Origin: an uncultured Collinsella sp.
GTDB taxonomy: Bacteria; Actinomycetota; Coriobacteriia; Coriobacteriales; Coriobacteriaceae
Reading direction: 5' to 3'
Length of the DNA: 64,000 nt
Assembly (NCBI GenBank): GCA_959019775.1
Contig: CAUEPS010000001.1
Coordinates: 209,489 to 273,488 of the forward strand
In this document: piece after piece, positions 52,952-60,710 of the stretch
Numbering within the stretch: position 1 is the stretch's first letter
Layout of the letters: the number at the start of each line of letters is the position of its first letter
The notes under the pieces: model-generated
Databases searched by the model: none
What the model was told of the DNA's origin: nothing
The model's input: only the letters and a program-made list of their open reading frames with translations
Made by a program: the position numbers and the translations under genes

Positions 52952-53390
52952 GGACCTCTTTTGGGCGCCCTGCCTTTGGTGCGTCGGCGAGTCGTGCCTC
53001 GATGGAAGCTTTGGACACCATGCGCTTGGCGCCGTCCTTCCATGAATCCAACATTCCTGCATTTATCAGTTGCGATACCCGTGCTGAGCTAACACCGAGC
53101 ATACGTGCGGCATCCGCTGCGGTGACGGCGGGGATGTCGCCGAGCTCGCGGCTGACGGCCACGGCGATAATCTTGCCGCCGTGTTGTGGCTGGTATCCAA
53201 AGTCCGGCGCGGGAAGATCGACGCCGCCCATAAGGTGATCGTCGACCATACATGCGAGAAAATCGGCGGCGCTTTCGACGGCGTCGTTTAGGTCGGATCC
53301 GAACGTTCCTCCTCCGCCCAGCGAGTCACATGGCACAGCATCGACAATGCCGTCCGAATCAAAGAACTCGAATTCCCATACGTAAACCAT
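52938..53390 (-). CDS. HicB-like domain fused to a helix-turn-helix
   Basis: A 150-residue protein. Residues 1-80 (YVWEFEFFDSDGIVDAVP, GSDLNDAVESAADFLACMV) resemble the HicB/RNase-H-like antitoxin fold, where an acidic DG..A pattern is followed by an amphipathic helix. Residues about 88-125 are a helix-turn-helix of the excisionase type (VTAADAARMLGVSSARVSQ), closely like the HTH of the HipA-like protein at 17923. HicB antitoxins often carry a C-terminal DNA-binding domain but are normally beside hicA; none is seen here. GGAGGAGG sets the start. It may be an orphan antitoxin or a regulator of the downstream ADP-ribosylglycohydrolase. Confidence 0.65.
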   Translation of the reverse strand: MVYVWEFEFFDSDGIVDAVPCDSLGGGGTFGSDLNDAVESAADFLACMVDDHLMGGVDLPAPDFGYQPQHGGKIIAVAVSRELGDIPAVTAADAARMLGVSSARVSQLINAGMLDSWKDGAKRMVSKASIEARLADAPKAGRPKEVPIAV

Positions 53391-53554
53391 GTAAGACCTC
53401 CTCCGATGCCGGCGATTTGAGGAACATCCTAAGAGCCCACCAAGCGCATCGAACACCTTTATTGTCTCTAGTTTAAAGCCTCGTGCGGACACGATTTGGT
53501 GCTCTGCGCACGACCGCGAAAAGGGTTTGCGGTGGCTAAAATGTGGTCATAGAG

Positions 53555-53857
53555 ATGGTTTTATCGAACTCCATGGGGGTGGCGCGCGTGGATAACAACA
53601 CGTTGCTGTTTCACGATAAGGGTGCCGGCGTTTTCAAGGGAATAAGCATCTATCCCAATCGTATCGAGGCGGTCGTGAAGAACGACTTCTTCGGTACCCA
53701 TACCAAGATCGTCTACCTCAAGGACATTACGGGTGTCAACGGGGTCAAGGGTAAGCGCGTGTTCCTCCGTAATAGGTTGCTGACCGCCTGTTCCTACAGG
53801 CTGAGCAGTCACTCCCAGGCTCAGGAATTTGTGAACGTTCTCAATATGGTGATGTGA
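53555..53857 (+). CDS. Small PH-like domain protein of unknown function
   Basis: A 100-residue protein of mostly beta-strand pattern (NNTLLFHDKGAGVF, KGISIYPNRIEAVV, HTKIVYLKDITGVN) ending in a helix (SQAQEFVNVLNMVM). This resembles bacterial PH/YdbS-type folds, but the match is structural impression only. The start is uncertain: ATG 53555, GTG 53543 and ATG 53573 are in frame and none has a strong ribosome site. It is divergent from the HicB-like gene and ends before a terminator on the other strand. Confidence 0.55.
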   Translation: MVLSNSMGVARVDNNTLLFHDKGAGVFKGISIYPNRIEAVVKNDFFGTHTKIVYLKDITGVNGVKGKRVFLRNRLLTACSYRLSSHSQAQEFVNVLNMVM

Positions 53858-53875
53858 CCGGGCGCTTTCGAACGC

Positions 53876-53914
53876 AAAAAACCGGGATGCAGGGAGTCGC
53901 GCCTTGCATCCCGG
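53876..53914 (-). terminator. Terminator of the first lipoprotein gene
   Basis: CCGGGATGCA and TGCATCCCGG form a perfect 10-bp stem. On the minus strand it is followed by six T residues. Confidence 0.85.
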
Positions 53915-53951
53915 CTGAGCTAAAACGGCGCCGCTGCATGCCGTTGGAGCT

Positions 53952-54545
53952 TTAGCGCTTAATCTCGATATCCTCGAGCTTGACGTCCATGGCCTCGGTC
54001 TTGGCCTTGGCGATGTCATCGGCAAATTCCAGAGACTTCATCATGGTTTCGACGGCATCCTTGTGCTCCTCGACGTTGTCGATGCGCACGTAGACGCTGC
54101 CGCCGCCTGCTTCGGTGAAGTACTCAGTCGTCACGCCGCCCGAGTGTGTATAGGAAGCGTTGCGCCAAGTCTTGCCGTTGTACTTGACGGGGTCGTTCTC
54201 GGTCCACTCAAAGCTGGCATTCCACTTTGCCTCGTAGTCGAACAGCTCGTCGGCATTCTTGTCAGGATCGAAGACGGGGATGAAGCGGTCGCTGGCGTGC
54301 TCGCTCTCTGTGAACTTAAACTGGGCCCTGTCGGCGGTGTCGCCTGCGACGTCGGTGATCTCGACGCCCTCGGGGACCTCGACCTTAAACCAGATGAAGT
54401 CGGTTCTCATATCCACGGCTGGCTTTTCCGCACCGCCGCCACCGCCACTGCCGGTAGCGCCGCCGCTGCCACCGCAACCCACCAGGGCAACTGCGGCAAA
54501 AAGACTGATGCAGAGGGTGAGAATCGCAAAGCCCTTCTTTTTCAT
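53952..54545 (-). CDS. Lipoprotein, paralogue of the gene at 54772
   Basis: A 197-residue exported lipoprotein with a signal peptide and lipobox (MKKKGFAILTL, LVGCGGS), a Gly-rich tether and a globular domain starting RTDFIWFKVEVPEGV. It shares TDFIWFKVE, NADELF/ADRVQ-like spacing, SDRFIPV, VKYNGKTW, GSVYV and EIK endings with the neighbouring lipoprotein, so the two arose by tandem duplication. The family is not one I recognise; the domain looks like the photosystem-PsbP/lipocalin-like small exported beta-proteins common in Coriobacteriia. GAGGAGGACACG is the ribosome site. A 20-bp box shared with its paralogue lies 73 bases upstream. Confidence 0.75.
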   Translation of the reverse strand: MKKKGFAILTLCISLFAAVALVGCGGSGGATGSGGGGGAEKPAVDMRTDFIWFKVEVPEGVEITDVAGDTADRAQFKFTESEHASDRFIPVFDPDKNADELFDYEAKWNASFEWTENDPVKYNGKTWRNASYTHSGGVTTEYFTEAGGGSVYVRIDNVEEHKDAVETMMKSLEFADDIAKAKTEAMDVKLEDIEIKR

Positions 54546-54617
54546 GGTCGTGTCCTCCTCGATCTGTAACCGCCCATGGATTACCTGCCTTTACTGTACG
54601 CGCGAGCGGCTCGTTCA

Positions 54618-54637
54618 GGTGGGCCATGTGTCCCATT
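54618..54637 (-). promoter_or_regulatory. 20-bp box upstream of lipoprotein gene 1
   Basis: AGGTGGGCCATGTGTCCCAT (plus strand) is repeated exactly at 55590-55609 upstream of the paralogous gene. Its centre is a near palindrome (TGGG...CCCA), as expected of a dimeric regulator site. Confidence 0.5.
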
Positions 54638-54682
54638 CTGAGGGCCTGATTTGCGCCGACAAGTGGCAATATGCTCGGGCGT

Positions 54683-54718
54683 AAAAGAGGGGAGGGCCGG
54701 CCGATCCGATCCTCCCCT
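54683..54718 (-). terminator. Terminator of lipoprotein gene 2
   Basis: On the minus strand AGGGGAGG pairs with CCTCCCCT and is followed by CTTTTAC. Confidence 0.7.
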
Positions 54719-54771
54719 GGCTGGGCGTCCGATTATTTAATGACTGCGCATGCGATGCTGCGTGCGAGCCC

Positions 54772-55380
54772 CTAATGCTTGATCTCGATGCTCGAAATCT
54801 CGACTTCGCGTGCCTCGGCAACTGCCTTCGCCATGTCATCGGGAAACTCGATGGAGTTGAGGAGCGCCTCGGCTTCTTTCTTATGCAGATCGAAGTTCGA
54901 GATGAGGACGTAGACGCTTCCCGGCTCAACGTCGGTAAAGAGGAGGGTTGAGACGCCGCTGTTGTCCTCGTACGTTCCGATGAGCCACGTCCTGCCGTTA
55001 TACTCGACGGACCCGCCATCCTTCCACTGGAACGTATCACCTTTCTTTTCTGCCTGGTCGGCGTGGGATTCCTCTGCCGTCAGCGCTTTTTTCCAAACGG
55101 GGATAAAGCGATCGGCCGAACCGTTCTCGTCTTCGGGGAAGGTGAGCTGGACCCTGTCGGCATTCTTGCCAGCGGAGTCGCTTACGCCAACGCTCTCGGG
55201 CATCTCGACCTTAAACCAGATAAAGTCGGTCTTCTTGGCGACGGGAGCCTTTTCCTTGCCTTCGCTCTTTGAGGTGCTGCCCCCGCCTCCGCTTGATGCA
55301 CTTCCGCCGCAGCCCACAAGGGCGAGTGCGGCAAAGAGGGCGATGCAAAGGGAAAGAATCGATAGGGTCTTGTTCTTCAT
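54772..55380 (-). CDS. Lipoprotein, paralogue of the gene at 53952
   Basis: A 202-residue lipoprotein: signal peptide MKNKTLSILSLCIALFAALA, lipobox LVGCGGS, Ser/Gly/Lys tether, then TDFIWFKVEMPESVG and a domain parallel to its neighbour (SADRFIPVW, SVEYNGRTW, GSVYVLIS, EISSIEIKH). Identity between the two is scattered but spans the full length. Function is unknown. AAGGAGGACGCC precedes ATG 55378-55380. Each paralogue has its own terminator and its own copy of the 20-bp upstream box, so they seem independently transcribed but co-regulated. Confidence 0.75.
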   Translation of the reverse strand: MKNKTLSILSLCIALFAALALVGCGGSASSGGGGSTSKSEGKEKAPVAKKTDFIWFKVEMPESVGVSDSAGKNADRVQLTFPEDENGSADRFIPVWKKALTAEESHADQAEKKGDTFQWKDGGSVEYNGRTWLIGTYEDNSGVSTLLFTDVEPGSVYVLISNFDLHKKEAEALLNSIEFPDDMAKAVAEAREVEISSIEIKH

Positions 55381-55589
55381 GGTGGCGTCCTCCTTGTCTG
55401 TCGGTGACATCACGGCGCCGCGGGTTGTTGGAGCCGTTGGTGTATGTTGCTATTCGCAAGCGTGGCGGATGTCGTTGTGTGTGGTGCGGCGATACCTCCG
55501 TTCTTAGTTTTCGGCCGTTGAGTGGCCGTGCCCCAACGGGTTCCTTACTTATAGATATGCCCCAGCTTGTGCTTCCCGGGAGTCTCGAA

Positions 55590-55609
55590 AGGTGGGCCAT
55601 GTGTCCCAT
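55590..55609 (-). promoter_or_regulatory. 20-bp box upstream of lipoprotein gene 2
   Basis: Exact copy of the box at 54618-54637, here about 210 bases before the start, within the 352-base divergent gap 55381-55732. The rest of that gap holds a TGTTGCGCAACA palindrome and no coding signal. Confidence 0.5.
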
Positions 55610-55657
55610 GTTTGGGGCAGGCGCATGGGACGGTACGGCTCGGCATCGGCTTTTTCA

Positions 55658-55669
55658 TGTTGCGCAACA
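55658..55669. promoter_or_regulatory. TGTTGCGCAACA palindrome upstream of the second zinc-ribbon gene
   Basis: Exact copy of the 12-mer at 45006-45017, located 64 bases before the zinc-ribbon/TM gene at 55733. Confidence 0.5.
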
Positions 55670-55732
55670 GCGCCCTGGGTGGGGGCGTATAGACTTGGCT
55701 GTGACAAAAGCTAAACCACGAAAGGTCGAACG

Positions 55733-56584
55733 ATGTTCTGTCAAAAATGCGGACAGCAAGTTCCCGATGGATCGACGTTTTGCACGCATTGCGGGGCGTC
55801 GCTTGCGGGTGGCTCCGCGTCGACGCCTGCGGCTGCTGCTCCGACTTCTGCGCCCACGGCCGGTCCGGGCCTGACCCAGTCGATGCCGTCGGTCGCGCCT
55901 GCACCTCAAAAGCCCAAGAGCAAGGCGCCGGTCATTATCGCGGTGGCGTGTGCCGCCGTGGTACTCCTCGGGGGTGGCACGGTGTTTGCGCTCACGATGC
56001 TCAACGGGTCCAAGAGCTCTGACACGCAAATCTCGGTGATCGATACCGGGTCTTCGGACGAGAAAGATTCTTCTGCCAAGAAGAAGAGCGACAAGTCCAA
56101 GGCCAAGGAGTCTTCGTCGTCGGATGACGAGGCCGTTCCCGAGGACGAGTCGGCATGCTACGGTTCGGGCGATTCGGACGATTACCTAACCGACGTGTAT
56201 ACGTACACGAACGACATGCATCCTTATAGCATGTCGATTCCCAATCGCTTTGAGATGGAAGATACTCCCAGCGGCAGTGGCGCCAGGTATAAGGATCCGG
56301 AGACGGGTTTTGTGATCAACCTGTTTGGCTACGTCAACATTAACGAAGAAACCGCACACGAGATGTTCGTCGACGCGGACACCTCGGGCAAGGCCGACCT
56401 CTATACCGCAGAGGGCGACAACTGGTACGTGGTCTCGTGGCGCGAGGGCGATACGATCATTTACGAAAAGACGATCGTCACGGATTCGACGATTGCCACG
56501 GCGCATTTGGAGTACTCGACTGCAAACCGCGACATGGGGTCGAAGATTATCGACACGCTGCTGCCGACGTTCCAGGTGGACTAG
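55733..56584 (+). CDS. Zinc-ribbon, single-TM protein with exported C-terminal domain
   Basis: A 283-residue protein with a cytoplasmic zinc ribbon (MFCQKCGQQVPDG, FCTHCGA), a Pro/Ala linker, one TM helix at about 63-85 (APVIIAVACAAVVLLGGGTV), a Ser/Lys/Asp-rich spacer and an exported domain of about 130 residues (YTYTNDMHPYSMSIPNRF to the end). The exported part may resemble PsbP-like or DUF-type ligand domains; I cannot assign it. The N-terminal layout matches the protein at 45099, and both genes share the TGTTGCGCAACA upstream palindrome. CACGAAAGGTCG is the ribosome site. Confidence 0.75.
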   Translation: MFCQKCGQQVPDGSTFCTHCGASLAGGSASTPAAAAPTSAPTAGPGLTQSMPSVAPAPQKPKSKAPVIIAVACAAVVLLGGGTVFALTMLNGSKSSDTQISVIDTGSSDEKDSSAKKKSDKSKAKESSSSDDEAVPEDESACYGSGDSDDYLTDVYTYTNDMHPYSMSIPNRFEMEDTPSGSGARYKDPETGFVINLFGYVNINEETAHEMFVDADTSGKADLYTAEGDNWYVVSWREGDTIIYEKTIVTDSTIATAHLEYSTANRDMGSKIIDTLLPTFQVD

Positions 56585-56680
56585 GCGCCCGTGCCTATAG
56601 CCGGCAATCGGAAACACCGATAGCCAGAGCTCCTGACAGCCTTTGTCTTATGGGTTAGACTGGGCTTCAATAAAACCGAT

Positions 56681-56722
56681 GAATGGGACAACCGCTTCCT
56701 GGCGTCGTTGTCCCATTTTTTA
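56681..56722 (+). terminator. Terminator of the zinc-ribbon gene at 55733
   Basis: AATGGGACAAC and GTTGTCCCATT are perfect 11-bp arms around a 14-base loop, followed by TTTT and AT-rich sequence. Confidence 0.85.
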
Positions 56723-56770
56723 TTATGCGCACGGTCCGTGGTGGCCGGCGCGGTGGGCAGAGGTGTTTCG

Positions 56771-57403
56771 ATGAGCCAAGAGATGATGGATAAAACCTGT
56801 CGCGGTTTTGCCGAGGCGTTGGCTGCACGCGAGCCGGTTCCCGGCGGCGGTAGCGCGAGTGCCTTTGTGGGTGCGCTGGGTGCCTCGCTGTGCGGGATGG
56901 TTGCTCGCTATGGCGCGACCAATCCCGCGCTTGCCGATCGCGCGGACGATCTGACGCGTGCATTTGCCCAGGCGGATGAGTTGGCGCAGGAACTTGTAGG
57001 TCTAGTTGCCGAGGACGTTCATGCGTACGGCCAGGTGTCTGCGGCATACGGTATTCCTCGTGATGACCCGGCTCGACCGGCTGCGATTCAGGATGCGCTG
57101 CACGTGGCAGCCATGCCGCCGTACCGTATTATGGATGCGTGCGGTCGTGCGCTGGCGCTGCTCGAGGACATGGCCGATAAGGGCTCGCGCCAGTTGCTGT
57201 CCGACGTGGCGTGCGGTGCCGTGTTTTGCCGCGCGGCCATGCAGGGCGCGAGCTTGACGCTCTTTGCGAACACCACGTCTATGAAGGATCGTGCCCGCGC
57301 CGAGGAGCTCGAGGCGGCGTGCGATGAGCTGCTGGATACGTGGCTGCCGCGCGCCGATGCGCTGGCGCGTCGTGCTGCCGATGCCGCAAGGAAGAGGGGA
57401 TAG
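56771..57403 (+). CDS. fchA: Formiminotetrahydrofolate cyclodeaminase / methenyl-THF cyclohydrolase
   Basis: A 210-residue all-helical enzyme of the cyclodeaminase/cyclohydrolase family. The signature PVPGGGSASAFVGALGASL near residues 22-41 is intact, as are AMPPYRIMDACGRAL and SDVACGAV. The family converts 5-formimino-THF or 5,10-methenyl-THF; FchA in clostridia is a dedicated methenyl-THF cyclohydrolase. It ends two bases before folD, so the two act in the same pathway, between formyl-THF (made by Fhs) and methylene-THF. AGAGGTG precedes ATG 56771; the frame is open further upstream without a ribosome site. Confidence 0.92.
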   Translation: MSQEMMDKTCRGFAEALAAREPVPGGGSASAFVGALGASLCGMVARYGATNPALADRADDLTRAFAQADELAQELVGLVAEDVHAYGQVSAAYGIPRDDPARPAAIQDALHVAAMPPYRIMDACGRALALLEDMADKGSRQLLSDVACGAVFCRAAMQGASLTLFANTTSMKDRARAEELEAACDELLDTWLPRADALARRAADAARKRG

Positions 57404-57405
57404 CC

Positions 57406-58260
57406 ATGGCCGAGCTACTCAAGGGTGCTCCCGTTGCCCGTGCTTTGACCGAGGAGCTCGCTGCTCGCTGCGCCGCACTGCGCGAACAGGGCATCGTCCC
57501 GACGCTGGCCATTGTCCGTGTAGGCGAGCGCGAGGACGACCTGTCCTACGAGCGCGGTGCACTCAAGCGCTGCGAGAAGGTTGGCATTGAGGCTCGCCGC
57601 GTATTGCTTCCCTCCGATGTTTCGCAGGACGAGCTGTTGGCGGCCATCGAGGACATCAATGCCGACCCCGCTGTTCATGGCTGCCTGATGTTTCGTCCGT
57701 TGCCCGCTGGGCTTGACGAGGATGCAGTTGCCGCGGCACTCAATCCTGCCAAGGATGTTGACTCCATGACGCCGGCCTCGCTGCTTACCACGCTTTCGGG
57801 GCGAGGCGAGGGCTTTGCTCCCTGCACGGCCGAGGCAGTGCTATCGTTGCTGGACCATTACGGCGTTGAGCTGGACGGTGCCAAAGTCGCGGTCGTCGGT
57901 CGGTCGCTGGTGATTGGCCGTCCCGTCGCCGCCATGCTTACGGCTCGCAATGCCACAGTGACGACGTGCCATACGCATACGCGCGACTTGGCTGCCGAGT
58001 GCCGTGCGGCTGATATTGTGGTTGCGGCCGTTGGACGCGCGCGCACGATTGGTGTGGACGCGGTTCGCGAGGGCCAGACGATTATCGATGTTGGCATTAA
58101 TTGGGACGAGGCGGCTGGCAAGTTGGTCGGGGACGTTGATTTTGATGCTGCAGAGCCGGTTGTTGACACCATCACGCCCGTGCCGGGCGGCGTGGGAGCT
58201 GTGACGACGGCGATCCTCGTTAAACACGTGATCGAAGCGGCCGAGCGCGCATCGAAATAG
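57406..58260 (+). CDS. folD: FolD methylene-THF dehydrogenase, probably lacking cyclohydrolase activity
   Basis: A 284-residue member of the FolD family with the NAD(P)-binding segment VVGRSLVIGRPVAAML, CHTHTRDLA, IDVGINWD and PVPGGVGAVTTAIL. The N-terminal substrate site is altered. The Y-x3-K motif reads Y48-ERG-A52, so the catalytic lysine (K56 in human MTHFD1) is alanine. The Gln of VQLPLP is F96 (LMFRPLP). The Asp of DVD is kept (D117, D119). Lysine replacement is known to abolish cyclohydrolase while leaving dehydrogenase activity. The fchA gene immediately upstream can supply the missing step. Start ATG 57406 follows GAAGAGGGG. Confidence 0.93.
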   Translation: MAELLKGAPVARALTEELAARCAALREQGIVPTLAIVRVGEREDDLSYERGALKRCEKVGIEARRVLLPSDVSQDELLAAIEDINADPAVHGCLMFRPLPAGLDEDAVAAALNPAKDVDSMTPASLLTTLSGRGEGFAPCTAEAVLSLLDHYGVELDGAKVAVVGRSLVIGRPVAAMLTARNATVTTCHTHTRDLAAECRAADIVVAAVGRARTIGVDAVREGQTIIDVGINWDEAAGKLVGDVDFDAAEPVVDTITPVPGGVGAVTTAILVKHVIEAAERASK

Positions 58261-58298
58261 GCGTTTTGGGCCGTTTGAGGGGTTAGTTCCATACTCCG

Positions 58299-58526
58299 TG
58301 GACAAAAAATGCCAAATATGAGTACTGTTGCCAAGATAGTCATATATATTTTAGGTTAATTTGGCTCTCTAACGATATTTATTATCGATAGAGAGCCTAT
58401 TTTATTGGACCTATGAGGAATTACATTGTCCAGCTTTTGAACAAATGTAGATTATCGACACCTTTGTTCAGAGAAATTGCTGTTACTAAATTGGTGACAG
58501 TACTCATATTTGGCATTTTTTGACCA
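58299..58526. repeat. AT-rich 228-bp element with 25-bp perfect terminal inverted repeats
   Basis: Arms at 58304-58328 and 58497-58521 are exact complements (AAAAAATGCCAAATATGAGT then ACTGT), and pairing extends to about 36 bp with three mismatches. Two inner hairpins are present: GGCTCTCT/AGAGAGCC (58363-58397) and TGAACAAA/TTTGTTCA (58438-58470). Its base composition is far more AT-rich than the neighbours and it has no open frame. It fills most of the 354-base gap between folD and the dipeptidase gene. A MITE-like origin is inferred. Confidence 0.75.
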
Positions 58527-58614
58527 CAGGGGTTGCCGGAGCTGTGGCTTCGCCCTTTTTGAGCCAAAGCGATACACTGTTGCCATTTAATTTCTTCGCT
58601 CAAGGAGGATGCGC

Positions 58615-60138
58615 ATGCCGTGCACAACGATTTTGGTTGGTAAGAACGCGAGCTACGACGGGTCGACGCTTGTCGCCCGCAATGAGGACTCGTCCAACGG
58701 GGTGTTTGAGCCCAAGCGCATGCGCGTGGTACACCCCGACGAGCAGCCGCGTGTCTACACGAGTGTCCTGAGCCACCTGACCATTGAGCTGCCCGACAAC
58801 CCCATGCGCTACACGAGCGTCCCCGACGTCGTTCCCGGTCACGGCATTTGGGCCGAGGCCGGTTTCAACGAGCTCAATGTTGGCATGTCCGCAACCGAGA
58901 CGCTCACCACCAACGAGCGCGTCCGCGGCGCCGATCCGCTTGTCGACTACGTGCCCGCCAAGGGCAACGAGGGCGAGGACGGCTATGTTCCGGCACAGCC
59001 CGGCGGTCTGGGTGAGGAGGACATGGTGACCCTGGTGCTGCCGTATGCCAAGTCCGCCCGCGACGGTGTGCGCATTCTGGGCGACCTGCTCGAGCGTTAC
59101 GGCACCTACGAGAACAACGGCATCGCCTTTAGTGACGTGGACGAGATCTGGTGGCTCGAGACCATCGGCGGCCACCACTGGATCGCCAAGCGCGTGCCCG
59201 ACGATGCCTATGTGACCATGCCCAACCAGCTGGGTATCGATAGCTTTGACCTGGACGACGCCGAGGGCGCCCAGGTCGACCACATGTGCTCAGCCGACCT
59301 GCGCACCTGGATGGCCGATTGGCATCTGGACCTGACGCTGGGCGTCGAGGGCGACGGTCCGGCGACGGTCTTTAATCCGCGCGAGGCCTTTGGCTCGCAC
59401 AGCGACAGCGACCATGTTTACAACACGCCGCGCGCCTGGTACATGCAGCGCTGCCTCAACCCCAGCGATGTGTGGGACGGTCCCGAGGCCGACTACACGC
59501 CCGAGAGCGACGACATCCCCTGGAGCCGCGTGCCCGAGCGCAAGGTGACCATCGAGGACATCAAGTACGTGCTTTCGAGCCATTACCAGGGTACGGAGTA
59601 CGACTGCTACGGCAGCAAGGGCACGCCCGCCACACGCGGCGCCTATCGTCCCATCGGTATCAACCGCAACAGCCAGCTTGCCGTGCTGCAGCTGCGCCCC
59701 TATGCGCAGCCGGCGTATCGCGCCGTGCAGTGGATGGCGTTTGGCTCCAACTCGTTTAACGCGCTCGTGCCGCTGTATGCCAACGTCGAGACCATGCCCG
59801 AGTACTATGCCGACACGCAGGCTCGCGTGACGTCCGAGAATTTCTATTGGGCAAATCGCCTGATCGGTGCCTTGGCCGATGTTCGCTTCCATGAGTGCGG
59901 TCGTGCGGTCGAGGACTATCAGGAGAAGGTCGGCGGCATGGGCCACAAGCAGATTCACGACGTTGACGCTGCCGCAGCCGCGCTGCCCGAGGCCGAGGTG
60001 CCTGCCGAGCTCGCCCGCGCCAACGAGGCCTTTGCCGAGCTCGTACGCGTGGAGACCGATGCTCTGTTGGGCAAGGTGCTCTACACCACGAGCTGTGCCA
60101 TGAGGAACTCCTTCGCGATGAACGACAACGTAAGGTAA
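58615..60138 (+). CDS. C69-family dipeptidase (PepD-type Ntn hydrolase)
   Basis: A 507-residue peptidase of family C69. The N-terminal MPCTTILVGKNAS places the nucleophilic cysteine at position 3, exposed after removal of the first residues, as in other Ntn hydrolases. ARNEDS, DEIWWLETIGGHHWIAKRVP and GTPATRGAYRPI are family features. Members cleave a broad range of dipeptides in the cytoplasm. I chose ATG 58615 because AAGGAGG lies eight bases upstream; ATG 58609 would be too close to it and would displace the cysteine. A strong terminator follows. Confidence 0.9.
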   Translation: MPCTTILVGKNASYDGSTLVARNEDSSNGVFEPKRMRVVHPDEQPRVYTSVLSHLTIELPDNPMRYTSVPDVVPGHGIWAEAGFNELNVGMSATETLTTNERVRGADPLVDYVPAKGNEGEDGYVPAQPGGLGEEDMVTLVLPYAKSARDGVRILGDLLERYGTYENNGIAFSDVDEIWWLETIGGHHWIAKRVPDDAYVTMPNQLGIDSFDLDDAEGAQVDHMCSADLRTWMADWHLDLTLGVEGDGPATVFNPREAFGSHSDSDHVYNTPRAWYMQRCLNPSDVWDGPEADYTPESDDIPWSRVPERKVTIEDIKYVLSSHYQGTEYDCYGSKGTPATRGAYRPIGINRNSQLAVLQLRPYAQPAYRAVQWMAFGSNSFNALVPLYANVETMPEYYADTQARVTSENFYWANRLIGALADVRFHECGRAVEDYQEKVGGMGHKQIHDVDAAAAALPEAEVPAELARANEAFAELVRVETDALLGKVLYTTSCAMRNSFAMNDNVR

Positions 60139-60156
60139 AAGCCACATTGCAACGAG

Positions 60157-60200
60157 CGAGCGGGGCAAACGCCGTCAAAGGCTTTGCCCCGCTCGATTTC
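60157..60200 (+). terminator. Terminator of the dipeptidase gene
   Basis: CGAGCGGGGCAAA and TTTGCCCCGCTCG are perfect 13-bp arms, followed by ATTTCTAT. Confidence 0.8.
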
Positions 60201-60285
60201 TATCTTGGCGACAAACGATTTTGTGTCGTTCACCCAATCTTGGGTACAAGAAGGCCAATGCAGTTGTTCACGATTGGAGCCAACC

Positions 60286-60702
60286 ATGGTTATGAAATTC
60301 GATCAGCTTGTTAACGGTGCCATCAACGTGGGCTTCGGCGCCGCCGCCGTTGCCGTCGAGGGCGGCAAGAAGGTCCTTGACGACCTCAATACTAAGGGCG
60401 AGCAGGTCCGCAAGGACGCCGGTGCCCCCGATATCGCCCGCAGCGTGTCCGACATGTTCGAGCAGGCGGGTGGTACCATCTCCGACCTGACCGAGCGCCT
60501 GGGCATGCAGGGCGAGACTGCGGCACAGCGCGTGCTCGACGAGCTCATCCTGGCCCGCGTCCGCGTTATGACCGCTCCCGAGCGCACGGCCTTCCTGGCC
60601 CATGTGCGCGACATCGTCGATTCGGTCGAGGACAACGTGACCTCGGTGCCCGTCGAGTCTGTTGAGCCCGACGATGCAGAGGACACCGAAGAGGCCGAGT
60701 AG
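60286..60702 (+). CDS. Phasin-like coiled-coil protein upstream of ubiB
   Basis: A 138-residue soluble protein. The first 40 residues are Gly/Ala-rich with a hydrophobic face (LVNGAINVGFGAAAVAVEGG). A predicted helix follows, with an acidic C-terminal tail (VEPDDAEDTEEAE). The pattern resembles PhaF/phasin-type granule or regulator proteins. Phasin-like genes next to ABC1/UbiB kinase genes occur in other bacteria; this association is from general knowledge. TTGGAG precedes ATG 60286; a second in-frame ATG lies at 60292. The stop is eight bases before the UbiB gene. Confidence 0.65.
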   Translation: MVMKFDQLVNGAINVGFGAAAVAVEGGKKVLDDLNTKGEQVRKDAGAPDIARSVSDMFEQAGGTISDLTERLGMQGETAAQRVLDELILARVRVMTAPERTAFLAHVRDIVDSVEDNVTSVPVESVEPDDAEDTEEAE

Positions 60703-60710
60703 CAGCGCAG

